A DNA stretch of 64,000 nucleotides. Origin: Adineta steineri (lineage: Eukaryota; Rotifera; Eurotatoria; Adinetida; Adinetidae). The DNA lies in the NCBI GenBank assembly GCA_905250115.1, contig CAJNOI010000291.1, positions 22,512 through 86,511 on the forward strand, read 5' to 3'. Within the stretch, counting starts at the first letter, position 1, and every line of letters begins with the position of its first letter. Both the position numbers and the translations under genes were made by a program. Under the pieces are notes generated by a model. It saw only the letters and a program-made list of their open reading frames with translations, was not told the origin of the DNA and did not search any database. Shown one piece after another: positions 1 through 12,171 of the stretch.

Positions 1-579
1 ATAGTAATATATAAAATACATACCTTTTGTCAATCGAATTTCACAACATATCGGATCGCTTAGATTCACAACTCGAATTTTTTTTCTCAATAAATCATTA
101 ATTTTCATTTGAACATTTTTTAGTCGAGAAATTTTTAAACTACTGAAAAGTTATTATTTATTTAATTTTCTAAATTCATTATTTTCAAAACGTTTTTTTA
201 TCAGGATTAAGAAATATAGTATTGTAAATGTTATGCTCGATCGTCTTCATTATTTAACAACATTCATTATCAATTAATTTGACTGTCAGAAATGGTAAAT
301 TCTTCTTAGTACTAAGTATTCTTCTTTCAGATTGTTATCAAGTTTCACGTATAGACTATTTTTTTAATTAAAATTGACGCATGTATATTTGTAAATAGGA
401 TACGTGTTACTTATGTGTATTTACACTGTAATTTAGACAGATAACAAAAGAGCATATCGATGACGTAGATACTTAAGAAAATACAATTAATCAGGCATCA
501 CTCATTTTCTATTTTATAAAATGGCATCATATACTTATCAAAAATCCGACTGGGTATGACTGTTCTGTTATAGATACAA
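1..579. other. 5' edge, no gene seen
   Basis: A+T-rich sequence with no coding frame I can support. It precedes the GPCR at 580 and presumably holds that gene's promoter and 5' UTR, but no specific element was recognised. Confidence 0.4.
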
Positions 580-1533
580 ATGAATAACAATTCAATTTTT
601 ACATTATCAGAAACAATTCTAACACGAAATAGTAAATTTGGTATTTTACTTATTTTGGAACCACCTTCATTACTTTGCAACTTCATCTTCGTTTTCTATC
701 TTATAATAGATCATAATCTTCGAGTAGCGATTCATCATCATGTGATTTTAGCACTTCTTATTGTATCTTTATTAACAAATCTTATTGAAATACCACGTAT
801 TTTACATTATTTACGTATTGGTATTGTTACACCACAAACCACAATGAGTTGTCTTATGTGGCAATGGTGTGATTATTTATTATATGGCCAAGCTAATGTA
901 CTTATGCTATGGGCTTCATTTGAACGACATATTCTTGTTTTTCATAGCCATTTTGTTAGTACAACTCGAGGTCGTTTATTTATTCACTATTTACCATTGT
1001 TTTTAATTATTATCTATCTTATTTTATTCTATACTATAGTTATACTTATATATCCTTGTAAAAGAAATTTTGATTTTGAATTACCTCTTTGTGGTCAACC
1101 ATGTTTTACCGATTATTCAATTCTTTCACTTTATGATCTTTTTATTCATAGTTGGCTTCCAACATTTTTTATTGCAATACTTTCTGTAAGTCTTGTTGTT
1201 CGTGTAATCAATCGAAAAAGAACATTATTACAACAAGATATTCCATGGCGTAAACATCGTCGAATGATTCTTCAATTATTATCTATATCATGTCTTTATC
1301 TTATCTGTATGGGACCTTATACTTTAATACAAGTTATTGATTTACTAGTTGGTTTACCTGATGGTGCTGAATATATTAAAAATGTCTATTTCTTCTATGT
1401 ATATTGGTTGTTGACATTATTATTACCGTACACTTGCATTGGTTGTTTGCCTGAAGTAACGAACAAAATCAAGAGACGAATAAGAAGTTGGATAAATCGA
1501 ACAAATATAATTACACCTAGTTTGTTTACTTGA
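580..1533 (+). CDS. Rhodopsin-like GPCR (orphan, single exon)
   Basis: Predicted seven-transmembrane receptor of 317 residues, complete in one exon from the ATG at 580. Hydrophobic segments start near residues 20, 55, 100, 135, 190, 250 and 285. The DRY position at the end of TM3 reads ERH near residue 115, in the context FERHILVF. TM6 contains CLYLICMGPYT, a divergent CWxP-like segment. The C-terminal tail is short and basic (KIKRRIRSW). It resembles the large divergent peptide-receptor-like (FMRFamide-receptor-like) GPCR families of rotifers, but the ligand cannot be told from sequence. It is the most divergent of the seven GPCRs in the window. Seven-TM identity is secure; subfamily is not. 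Confidence 0.8.
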   Translation: MNNNSIFTLSETILTRNSKFGILLILEPPSLLCNFIFVFYLIIDHNLRVAIHHHVILALLIVSLLTNLIEIPRILHYLRIGIVTPQTTMSCLMWQWCDYLLYGQANVLMLWASFERHILVFHSHFVSTTRGRLFIHYLPLFLIIIYLILFYTIVILIYPCKRNFDFELPLCGQPCFTDYSILSLYDLFIHSWLPTFFIAILSVSLVVRVINRKRTLLQQDIPWRKHRRMILQLLSISCLYLICMGPYTLIQVIDLLVGLPDGAEYIKNVYFFYVYWLLTLLLPYTCIGCLPEVTNKIKRRIRSWINRTNIITPSLFT

Positions 1534-3902
1534 AAATATTTTATTATATAAAAGAATTAAATATAATCTTTAAAAATTTCTTTTTCTTTTTATACAAAAA
1601 AGATTTTATTTAACGTGTTAATAATGATATAGTTATAAGATTTATTTTAACAAATAGATAAATTTTAATCCTTTGAGTCTCGACGACGCATACATATATG
1701 TCCTGTGATTTGTCAGAATTGCCTCTAGTGCGTTCTTTAATTGTTTAAAACATCTTTTTATCGTTTATTAAGTGATGCTACACAAGTGCAATTCTTCTTT
1801 CTTTTCCTTCGCTCTGTGTGATGATGCACTCTTTCTTCTGCGCGAGTGCATTTCAATGCAATCACTTTTTTTCCCTATCTTTTGGATGTAGCAATGGAAA
1901 ATACATTTGTTGTTTACTAAATGCATAACAATATTTCTTTTCATCTATCTGAGTTTTGACAAAGTATGGACGACAAATATCGCATTCAAAATAGTCTCGA
2001 AGGAAATACGTCGTTTGCACATCTAATAATATTCGATGTGATGCACGATATATTTGTTCTGATTTCTTCAAGGATTATCATATAAAAATAGACTACTAAT
2101 GATCTTTGACATAAAAGTATAATTTGTTTATGAAGAAATAAAGATCCTATTCCAGAATTTCTTTAAAAAAAAGTCGATACTCAATAGTTACTTATAACTC
2201 TTTGATATTACACGACTAATGAAATTCAAGAATTTTACCTAATGTTTATAGTAGACAAGTAAAACATAATAATATTGAATCTTCAATAGAGATTATATTA
2301 TATAAAATATTATTATTTATTTGTTTATACTATTTTATTTAAATCTGATTGAGATATTAAAAAATACAACTACGAATCTGATTAATTTCTCTTACATTTG
2401 TTTCTGCGAAGATCTTTTACTTTAATAATTACTGAAATTCAAACCTCATTAAAAAAAGATTCTATATCAATATAAGAGAAATAGAAAACTTTTTTACATG
2501 ATTTGTGTCTGTAACTGAATAATATTCTTATAAATTCGATTCAATTATCTTCTGTATTTTGATCTTCAAAAATATTAATAAGAATGCATGATAAACCTGT
2601 ATCTTTTGTAATTCATATTTGTCAATATAATACAATGAAATCAGTATTTCCTTATTGAAATAATATTTTTGATCATGTAAACTAGATAACGTTCATCAGG
2701 TTTACAAACGATTTTTTTTTGTTATAAGTGAAATTTATCATTATACATCTTTCGAAAATAATTTCAAGATTTTATCTTTTTTTCAAGGTAAGACATACGG
2801 GCAACAAGATCAGCTATAAACATTTTGGAACATGTGATAGTTACTTCATATCATCTGATACCATGTCTTTGAAAAAAATTCAAGGTTTCACAATTTATCC
2901 AAATCGAGATATATCTAAAACACAAAAAAAAATGTCCTGAAGATTTTCTATTATGTTGAATACGTTGAAAAGTAGTGTTCTCATGTATATTTTTCATTTT
3001 GAGTATAGAACAGGCCGTTTACACAAATCAATAGAGATTTGGTATTACAATCTCACGGCGCATCTTCTAAAGAATTGTCGTTTACCGACATTGAAATACA
3101 TAAAATAAAATTTTTTTGATATACTCGATATATATATTATACTTAAGATCGTCATTATCATTTCTAGTAATAGATGTTCTAATATAAATATAAATCTACC
3201 CATACAAAACATATAAATATAATAAAGAAAAATGATAACGAAAATAAATTATACAGAATGAAAGAAAACGATATAAAATAACGTATTTTTCATGTGTATC
3301 ATATTGATGTTGTTATAAAGGTGGTGCTTTTCTTCTATATATTAACAAACATGTTTATTAGAAAAAAAAATCAAGCACGTTTGTTTTTACTCATATCAAG
3401 GTGAGATAGGTAAATGATGATCGAAGGCAAACATATCTTCATCTATTACATCAATATTCTTTTTTGTAAGTAGTCTTTTATCTTTTATACTTTTGTTTGT
3501 TTTTATTGTAATAGCAAATCAACAAATATTCATAGGATGCACTCTGTTCATATAGTTACATATTATATTTCTTTATAAAGTTCAATAAAAAAAAAGATTT
3601 TATAGAGATGTAAGTCAATTAAGATAGTATCAATTAGTCCTTGACAAATATTAGTTTTCAAATGAGTAATTCAAGAGAAAAAAACAAAGTCAACAAGTAT
3701 GTTATTCCAAAATTTACTTCTCAATAAATCTAAAAACAACCTGTCAACCTTTCTATATAGTTTCGTAAAATTTTGTAAATCTACTCATCTGTAAGTTAAA
3801 TTCAATTTTTTTTGATTATCAATTGATTGACTATATATAATTCATATTTTCTTTATTTTTAGAGATAACATGATATTTACATTATAAAATTTCATAAATA
3901 TC
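1534..3902. other. Intergenic, A+T-rich
   Basis: About 2.4 kb with no supported gene. A 69-codon frame at 1862-2071 (minus) has fairly ordinary composition and a CxxC, but no partner exon or domain was found. Pyrimidine-rich stretches occur around 1790-1870. Confidence 0.4.
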
Positions 3903-6900
3903 ATGACAACATTATCACAGCATACTAGATTAATAAATACATCTGATAATAAAGATAATGTAATTCTCATCTGGTTTGATCCCGATAATGAATTATCTAT
4001 TGATAGTGAACATTTAAAGATCCAATTAAATCAATTAAACCATAGAATTATTATTCCTACTGAATTTGAATCATGTATTAGTTATATTCAATCAAAAGAA
4101 AGAGAAAAAATTTTTCTCATTACATCTATATCATATGTTTCTCAAATATTACCATATATTGATGTTCTTCATCAAATTTATTGTATTTTTATACTTTGTT
4201 CAAAAACTGATCAACATGAATATTCATTTATTCAACATACAAAAATAATTGGTGTTTATAAACAATTTGATTTTTTATATTCAATAATTCAAGAACAAAT
4301 TGATATTTTTAATAATCAATTTGATTTATGGAGTTTCTTTGATCAAGATGAATATAAAAATAAAGATTTAACAAAACAATCAAGCAATTTTCTTTGGCTT
4401 CAACTTTTACATAATATTATTTTATATTTACCATATAATGATCAAGCTAAAAAACAAATGTTTAATGCATGTCGTTATTATTATCAAGATAATAAAGAAG
4501 AACTTAAACTTATTGATGAATTTGAAGCAAAATATCATTCATATGATGCTATTGATTGGTATTTAAATAATTCATTTCTTCGAAAAATAATTAATCATGC
4601 TTTAATTATGGAAGATACAAATCAACTTTATACATTAAGCTATTTTTTAAATGATTTAATTCAAAATTTTAATCAACAAATTGTTCAAATTAATGAAAAA
4701 AAATTAATTGCCTATGGATTAATAGAATTATCAAATATTGAATTTGAAAAATTAAAAAAAAATCATAATAAACTTATTTCAATAAAAACATTTTTAATAT
4801 GTCATCGTTCACGTTCATTAGTATTGGCATTATCTACACAATTACCAAAACGAAATAATTCTATTCCTGTTCTTTTTCAGATTACTTACGATATACAAGA
4901 TATTAATAATAATATAATATTATATCAACAAGAAGTTTTATTTCATTTTAATACAACATTTCATTTAGAAAATATTCAACATGATAAACATATATGTTGT
5001 ATAAATATGAATGTTGTCAATGATGGACAACAAATTCTTGAAAAATATATAGATGATATACATCGTCAGATAGATAATTTAAATATTTTAATTATTTTTG
5101 GTAAACTTATATGTGATATGAGTCAATGGAATCAATCACAAAAATATTTTGAACATTTATTGAATGATAATATAAATAAAAATGATTTACCATGGATAGA
5201 ACATAGTCTTGGTCAAATAAATCGTTGGAAAGGTAATTGGCTTGAAGCAAAAGAATATTATAAACATGCCTATGATCGAATGATGAAAGATGAAGTGAAT
5301 TGTGAAAAAGATTGTGCTATTATTCTGTGTGATATTGGTGAAATATTACATTTACAAGGAAAATATGAAGAAGCATATGAATATCATGAAAAAGCATTAA
5401 CAATTCGAAAGAAATATTATCCATCTTTTGATCATCCACATATTGCTACTAGTTTAGAAAATATTGGTTTAATTTATTATCAACAATTAAAATATAATGA
5501 AGCACTTGTTCATCTTCAACAATCATTAACAATTCGAGAAAAATATTTTAATTATTTTCATGTTGATATTGCAACAAATTTAAGAAATATTGGTTATATT
5601 TTTATTGATCAAGGAAAATATGATGAAGCACTTGAATATCATCAACGAGCGCGATTAATCTATGAAAAATCTTATTCATCTGATCATGTATTTATAGCAT
5701 TAACTTATAATAGTATAGGTAATATTTTATATTTAAAAAAGAAACATAATGATGCACTTGATATGGTTCAACATGCATTAATAATACAAAAAAAATATTA
5801 TCCATTTGGTCATATCGATATTGGTACAACATTAAGTAATATGGGTAATATTAAATATGGACAAGGCAATTATGATTTAGCTTTAGATTTATATCAACAA
5901 GTATTAATGATACAAAAAAAATATCATTTATCTAATCATTTAGATAATGTTTGTATTTTAAATAATATTGGTTATATACTTGCAAGAGGTAAAAGATCAT
6001 ATGATGAAGCACTTCATTATCATCAACAAGCATTTCTAATGTTAAAAACATATTATCCATCTTATTATGGTCATATAGCAATTAATCTGAATTATATTGG
6101 TGATAATTTAAGTAAACAACGAAAATTTCATGAAGCTATTGATTATTATAGACAAGCATTAACAATACAAAAAAATTATTATTCTTCGGATAATGTTAAT
6201 ATTGCACATACACTTAGTAATATTGGTAATATATTAAGTGATCAAAAGAAAAATGAAGAAGCACTGGATTATCATCAACGTGCATTGAAAATTTATGAAA
6301 CATATCATTCATCTGATCATATTAATTATGCAACTAGTCTTAATGATATTGGAAAAATTTTATATCGTTTAGGAAAATATGATGATGCATTTAAACATCA
6401 TGAAAAAGCATTGATTATACAAAAAAAATATTATGATTCTGAAAATGCACATATGGCACTCAGTCTTAATTATATGGGTAATGTTCGAAGTAGTGAAGGA
6501 AAATATGATGAAGCAATTGATTTATATAAACAAGCCTTACAAATTTATGAAACAAGTTCATCATTTCGTTATGCTGATATAGCTACAATTCTTAGTAATA
6601 TAGGAACTAGTTTAAATCATCAAGAAAAATATGATGAAGCATTTGATTATGAACAACAAGCATTAAATATTCGACAAAGTCATTATCCATCTGCATATAT
6701 GAATATTGCTGATAGTTTTCATTATATGGGTAATATAAGAAATAGCCAAGGAAAATATAATGAAGCTATTGATTATTATCAACAACAATTAAAAATTTAT
6801 GAAAAATATTATCCAACAAGTCATTCCAATATAGCGAGTATTTTAAGTTTTATTGGTAGTAGTTTAAGTCGGCAAGGTAAATATGATGAATCATTTGAAT

Positions 6901-7388
6901 GTTATAAACGAGCATTAAATATTTATGAAGAAAATTTTTCAACGAATTATAATCAAATCGCTCGTTATTTACAATGGATTGGTTTTGTTTGTTATGTTAA
7001 ATTAGATCTAGATTGTGCACTTATTTATTATGAAAAATGTTTAAGAATTCGTGAAATTAATTTTAATTGGGATCATTCATCAATTGTTGATACAATTTCT
7101 TGTTTAATTGAAGTACAACGAGCACGAAATGAACATGAAATTTGTCTAGCATATGAATTAAAATGTTTTTTAATACGTGAAAAATCTCTTCCAATTAATC
7201 ATCAAGATATTGGCAAAAGTTTATTTAATATTGGTCATTGTTATGAATATCTTAAAAAATTTCAATTAGCACTTGAATATTATAAACGAGCATTAGTTAT
7301 TTATGAACAATGTACATCTTTTTCACGTGAAGATCGACAGAAATTAGATGCAAATATACAACGAATTTCGGAGGAACAAAATTTATAA
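3903..7388 (+). CDS. Degenerate ADP-ribosyltransferase domain fused to 17 kinesin-light-chain-type TPRs
   Basis: Single-exon protein of 1161 residues. Residues ~18-235 form an alpha/beta domain often found at the N terminus of bdelloid ART-TPR proteins (begins VILIWFDPDNE). Residues ~240-380 align with the mono-ADP-ribosyltransferase fold, but the R-S-E signature is lost: the expected arginine is G272, the FLSTS motif reads FLICH (297-301), and the ExE motif reads QQE (342-344). From ~430 to 1150 there are 17 TPRs of about 42 residues (pattern LxNIGxxxxxQGKYDEAxxxxxxALxI), the spacing of kinesin light chains, giving a 126-nt period in the DNA. The TPRs should bind a protein partner; catalysis by the ART-like part is unlikely. 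The start is the first ATG in frame. A related N-terminal domain occurs at the C terminus of the protein at 56976-58438. Confidence 0.85.
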   Translation: MTTLSQHTRLINTSDNKDNVILIWFDPDNELSIDSEHLKIQLNQLNHRIIIPTEFESCISYIQSKEREKIFLITSISYVSQILPYIDVLHQIYCIFILCSKTDQHEYSFIQHTKIIGVYKQFDFLYSIIQEQIDIFNNQFDLWSFFDQDEYKNKDLTKQSSNFLWLQLLHNIILYLPYNDQAKKQMFNACRYYYQDNKEELKLIDEFEAKYHSYDAIDWYLNNSFLRKIINHALIMEDTNQLYTLSYFLNDLIQNFNQQIVQINEKKLIAYGLIELSNIEFEKLKKNHNKLISIKTFLICHRSRSLVLALSTQLPKRNNSIPVLFQITYDIQDINNNIILYQQEVLFHFNTTFHLENIQHDKHICCINMNVVNDGQQILEKYIDDIHRQIDNLNILIIFGKLICDMSQWNQSQKYFEHLLNDNINKNDLPWIEHSLGQINRWKGNWLEAKEYYKHAYDRMMKDEVNCEKDCAIILCDIGEILHLQGKYEEAYEYHEKALTIRKKYYPSFDHPHIATSLENIGLIYYQQLKYNEALVHLQQSLTIREKYFNYFHVDIATNLRNIGYIFIDQGKYDEALEYHQRARLIYEKSYSSDHVFIALTYNSIGNILYLKKKHNDALDMVQHALIIQKKYYPFGHIDIGTTLSNMGNIKYGQGNYDLALDLYQQVLMIQKKYHLSNHLDNVCILNNIGYILARGKRSYDEALHYHQQAFLMLKTYYPSYYGHIAINLNYIGDNLSKQRKFHEAIDYYRQALTIQKNYYSSDNVNIAHTLSNIGNILSDQKKNEEALDYHQRALKIYETYHSSDHINYATSLNDIGKILYRLGKYDDAFKHHEKALIIQKKYYDSENAHMALSLNYMGNVRSSEGKYDEAIDLYKQALQIYETSSSFRYADIATILSNIGTSLNHQEKYDEAFDYEQQALNIRQSHYPSAYMNIADSFHYMGNIRNSQGKYNEAIDYYQQQLKIYEKYYPTSHSNIASILSFIGSSLSRQGKYDESFECYKRALNIYEENFSTNYNQIARYLQWIGFVCYVKLDLDCALIYYEKCLRIREINFNWDHSSIVDTISCLIEVQRARNEHEICLAYELKCFLIREKSLPINHQDIGKSLFNIGHCYEYLKKFQLALEYYKRALVIYEQCTSFSREDRQKLDANIQRISEEQNL

Positions 7389-9477
7389 ATAATTATTTTA
7401 CTATTAGTATCAATTGTTATTTAATATATATATAAATTTTAATTTTTAATTGAAATGAAGAACTATGATAGCATCATCTATATTCTGTTGGTAGTTTTTT
7501 TTATGTAGACAATATATATAATAAAATAAAATATACCTATGATTAATACTATTTATATCATTAAACTAACAATAGTAATAGTATCGAAATTGAATCATCG
7601 ATTTAATTTTTAGTAACCTATATACTCGAACATCGATTCTGAGGAAAATCTAAAATATACCTTTCGAAGATTACAATTGATGCATTCTTAACCTGTTGTC
7701 ATGTTTTGTATTCTCAATTGTTAGAAATATACGTTAAACATTGTCTGAATTGAAATGTTGGTAAGAATTGTATCAGTACATATTTTATATAGAATTTTTT
7801 TGGCTTTTCGAAACGGTAACATTGAATGTAATACCTTCAGGTATCAAATTAGAACAGAAGAAAATCTCGTTTTCGGCTTGTAATACAATTAAGTTTCCTT
7901 CGAATGCGTTTTTAATCTGAGTTGCGTTAAGTTTCTCTAAGTTTCATTTATAAACAAAGTGTACAGAACTCCATTCTGCTTAATATTCGATAGTCATTGT
8001 CCTTCGCCAAATTTTCGAATAAATTTTTTTTTCATACGTTTAAGCTGTATAATATTTATCTTCATATCTTGTTAACAGTGTATGAAGATATCGCATTGAT
8101 TCATGAACGAAATTTATATACACGCCCTTATCCTTATCCACTCTATACATCTACACTTTCAGTTCATAATTTATTTCCTATAATCCTCTTTTATATATTG
8201 ATATTTATTATTCATACTATCAGATAATCCTTGTTTTACCTGTTAAAAAATAAAGTATGCACTACTCAGATTTTGTTCATCATAAAATACTTTAAATTCA
8301 TAACTATAGTAAGCAACGATTTAACTGAAAAAATAATGCAGCAAGACGATATTTTGTACTGTATTTATTTGATGGCAATCTCTTCTCTTTAAGTAAATAG
8401 CTGTTCATACGATACACACAGAATAAAGATGTTTGTCGTAAGAAATATGAGATTTAAAAAGAAAAGTCCATGAGAAACACGCAGAAACCAGAGCAAGTGC
8501 ATGTCATATTAAATTCTTAAACAAATCTTTTTTATTGATATGATTAAAGTAGACATACTCATTAATGCAACGATGATATATGTCTACACATATAAATACT
8601 TCGATTTAAATATGAGATCTCATGTGAAATTAGAACAAATCTTTTTCGTTTTTATCTAACATATTTATTGTTTATACTATTTTTATAACTAGTCAATAAT
8701 AATATCATACTTATCTTTGTATTTTTATCATTTTTGTAAAACCAGTCGAAACTATCATCATTATATTATTGATTTTTTTCTTATCACTATTTTAGAGTCA
8801 AATATCTTTGCGACTGTCCTTCACTAATTGTGTACTTTTTCTTTTCTCTTCTCTCTCTTCCTCTTGATGCACTTCAACGAGCATAACTGATACTACGCCT
8901 ACTTTTCAAACGTGTTGCTCATTTTTTTTTGTTCGCATGTATAGAAATATATGAAAAAAACTATGCTATCTGTATTACTTCCTATTTTATCAATCTTTAT
9001 TTTTTTCATCAATAAGATTAATATACGCATGATTTTCTATTTACACTGTATTTTTTTATAGAATAAGAAAATTTTGTTATTGCCTTCTATCGTTATGATT
9101 TTTTTTCCAACTTTGATTTTTATCTATCCAAAAAGGTAAATTATAAACTATACCCAATGTATTTTATATAACTAACTTACAATACATTAAAAAAGCTATT
9201 TTACCATTAAGAAACTAATTTCATATGCAGAGTTATAAATAGCATATTCAATATTTTAACGCATCATTTCTGACATTGAAAGTACATCCTTTGTAAATGT
9301 ATACTAAATATGACAATATATTTATTTTAAGTTTATGTCTTTAAGAGTTCAGCATTCTATTTTATTGCTTATTTTCGTCATTGATTACATTAATTATAGA
9401 AATACATTTATCGAAAATAATTAATTTTCGATATAATATTTTAGAAAATGATTCTTCATTATCGCTGAAAGCAAAAC
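7389..9477. other. Intergenic, A+T-rich
   Basis: About 2.1 kb without a supported gene. A pyrimidine-rich tract lies near 8830-8870. A 76-codon frame at 7997-8227 is low-complexity and shows no domain. Confidence 0.4.
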
Positions 9478-10755
9478 ATGGACGTAGAACATCTGGAAAC
9501 TGCGAATGACGATCCTCGATGGATCAATACGAATAACAATTTTAATGCAGAAGAAGAGTATAATGATGATAGTGATCATCAACCACTTCTTAAGCAGAAT
9601 ATTGAATATTCACCAAAAAAGAGAGTATTCATCGCATGGGCAGAAACTTCAAGTAACAGTAGTATAAATGAACACCAAAATCAACCTGAAACTGAATTTC
9701 AGCTATCTGTAATAAATAATCAACCTACTGTCGCACTTGAACAACAACCTCAAAAACGAAAACGTTATTCATGGTTTATTTTGATTGTATCTGTCATACA
9801 GATCTGTGTTTTTATAGCAGAACTAATAACAAACTGGGTTCTGACTGGTAGTCCGATTATGAACTTGTCTAGTAACCCTTTATTTGGACCCAGTTCTAAA
9901 GTACTTATTAGAATGGGTGCTGGCTTTACTCCTTGTATGCATACGATTGATAACCTCACTGCTAATAGTCTCCTCAAATTCAGTTGTTTAAACAGTACAA
10001 CACAAACTTATCAGTACTGTACTCTTAAAGAATTATGTCATTTTCATGATGATTCTCAAATACCGAACCAATGGTATCGTTTTATCGCACCTATTTTCTT
10101 ACATGCTGGTGTTATTCATATTGGTATGAATATAATAACTCAACTTCTATTCGGCTTAGTAATTGAAAGAAAAATTGGTACTTTCCGATTAATAGTCATT
10201 TATTTTGCATCGGGTATTTTTGGTTTAGTACTTGGAAGTAATTTCGCACCAGAAGGTTTTGTTAGGATTGGATGTAGTGGTTCAGTATTTGGACTTATTG
10301 CAGTCGCTCACCTTGATCTTCTCTATAATTGGGCTCACAAAAAGCATCCAATAAAAGACCTTATTATGATATTAATAACTACTACAATCGATTTATCAAT
10401 AGGTTTACTGCCTTACATTGATAATTTTAGTCATGCTGGTGGTTTCTTTATGGGCATTCTATTGACACTTGCATTATTAGGTGCACCAACAAATTTACGA
10501 AAAGGCAATATAATAGAATCAAACATGTACGATTATGATAAATGGTATAATTTAGGAAGATATCGTCTTTATTTCTCAAATAGGCCAAAAAAGTGGTGGA
10601 TATGGTGGTTAGTAAGATTTATAGCATTTGTTACAGTCATCACCTTATTTACAATACTTATAATAAACTTTTATACAAGAATGTTCAAATGTTCTTGGTG
10701 TAAATATATTAGCTGTTTACCTGTTAATGGATGGTGTGATATTGGAAAGCTATAA
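9478..10755 (+). CDS. Rhomboid-family intramembrane serine protease
   Basis: Intronless gene of 425 residues. A polar cytosolic N terminus (about 95 residues) leads to TM1 at ~98-118, a long loop with several cysteines, and the rhomboid core. The loop/TM2 motif WYRFIAPIFLHAGVIHIGMN (about 199-218) is the rhomboid WR-HxxxxHxxxN signature. The catalytic serine motif is GCSGS at 265-269 (nucleophile S267, from GxSG). The catalytic histidine is H319 in DNFSHAGG. Both active-site residues are present, so the enzyme should be active. A further membrane segment follows near residue 382, making 6+1 segments, as in eukaryotic secretase-type rhomboids. Substrates would be type I membrane proteins cleaved in the membrane; which ones cannot be read from sequence. 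Confidence 0.92.
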   Translation: MDVEHLETANDDPRWINTNNNFNAEEEYNDDSDHQPLLKQNIEYSPKKRVFIAWAETSSNSSINEHQNQPETEFQLSVINNQPTVALEQQPQKRKRYSWFILIVSVIQICVFIAELITNWVLTGSPIMNLSSNPLFGPSSKVLIRMGAGFTPCMHTIDNLTANSLLKFSCLNSTTQTYQYCTLKELCHFHDDSQIPNQWYRFIAPIFLHAGVIHIGMNIITQLLFGLVIERKIGTFRLIVIYFASGIFGLVLGSNFAPEGFVRIGCSGSVFGLIAVAHLDLLYNWAHKKHPIKDLIMILITTTIDLSIGLLPYIDNFSHAGGFFMGILLTLALLGAPTNLRKGNIIESNMYDYDKWYNLGRYRLYFSNRPKKWWIWWLVRFIAFVTVITLFTILIINFYTRMFKCSWCKYISCLPVNGWCDIGKL

Positions 10756-12171
10756 TTCATAGTTCAAACAACATGATTTTTATAAACAAGATTATATACT
10801 TATTAAAAATATCAACAAAACTCAGCATTTTCTTTTTAAATTCAATTTGAACAAATTATTATAATTTATTCCAGATTGTTATTGATCATCTATTGAAGAT
10901 TTGATTTATATGAAATAAATAGTAAAATACAATAAAACTGACAATCGTTTAAGTTAAATATTTTGTTCTAAGTAAGATGTAATTAGTGAGCAAATATGTG
11001 ACATACGAAAATTATAATCTCAACATGATCGTAAAAAAGGCTATAGACAAAAATAAGAACAAGTAGGATTTATTCTTGAAGCATTTTTTATAATAGTTAC
11101 TTCTAATATCTACATAAGATTTTAGTTCACAATCATTTGTATAATCGAAAATAAATTTTGTTGACAAAAATACTCAATTCTGTATCGATAGAGAAAAATG
11201 ATATGTTATCAATTGTAATTGTCTGTTTTTCTTATATTGTTCATCTATACTTTTTCTCTTCAACCTGTTTTATTTCAGATTTATGACAACAAAAAAGTTT
11301 TCTTTCATTGTTCGACAATAATAATTTATGTATTTATTTAAATAGTATTATTAAAGAATTAATCATTACCAGCAATTGTATTCGCTCTTAGAAACTTAGA
11401 TAATATGACTTAATCTTATAATATTCGAAGCACTTTCTTTATCTCATCTACTATTAAAATGATATTGCATATGTATGGAGTCAATTGCTTAAACTAATAC
11501 ATATCATATTTATATTAAATTTGAAGTCTTCTTATAGTATAAATCTCTATCGAAAATTAGAATTAATAAAATGTGAAGAGTTTCTCTTTTATTATAATGT
11601 GATAAAAATATTTAGTACATCTTCAGGTTTCTGGACAAACATATATATCATCGTTTATTTTGTATAATCTTGTAAATATAAAAAATTCAAAGTTATTTTT
11701 TTAAACCACAACATATTCAGATTTAGATCAAGATTAACATTCGTTGTGATAATATAAAAAATAGTTAATTACCACTAAATTTATTTTTGTTCACTGCAAT
11801 AATAAATGAAAATAAACATGTCTATGATAGGGAGTGAAATATTAATTTATTTTTGATATTTAAGATCTTACATGATCTGAGTATGATCGTACTTTTTTAA
11901 AACTATGTCAGCATTTGCTGAATCTTTAGTTAAATATTATCCTCGCCTCCGGTGATATTTATTCTCGTGTCTCGTCAGTATAAATTTTCTAGCATCATTG
12001 TCATGCCAGTATATATTGATAGACGACATAAAATTATTTAACATCAATAATTTTAGCACGTATTGTAAAATATTTGTATATTATTTTTTGTAAAATATTC
12101 ACACATGATGTTAATTACATTATTTTGAAGTTTCATACGTCATTGTGCTCTATTACTTATTAACTATTACT
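10756..12171. other. Intergenic, A+T-rich
   Basis: About 1.4 kb with no supported gene; the 60-codon frame at 11485-11667 has no recognisable feature. It should contain the promoter of the pentapeptide-repeat gene. Confidence 0.4.

Noticed and set aside
1862-2071. 69-codon minus-strand frame with CxxC
   Set aside because: No recognisable domain, no ATG in a good context (opens with TTG) and no partner exon found; kept only as a remark.
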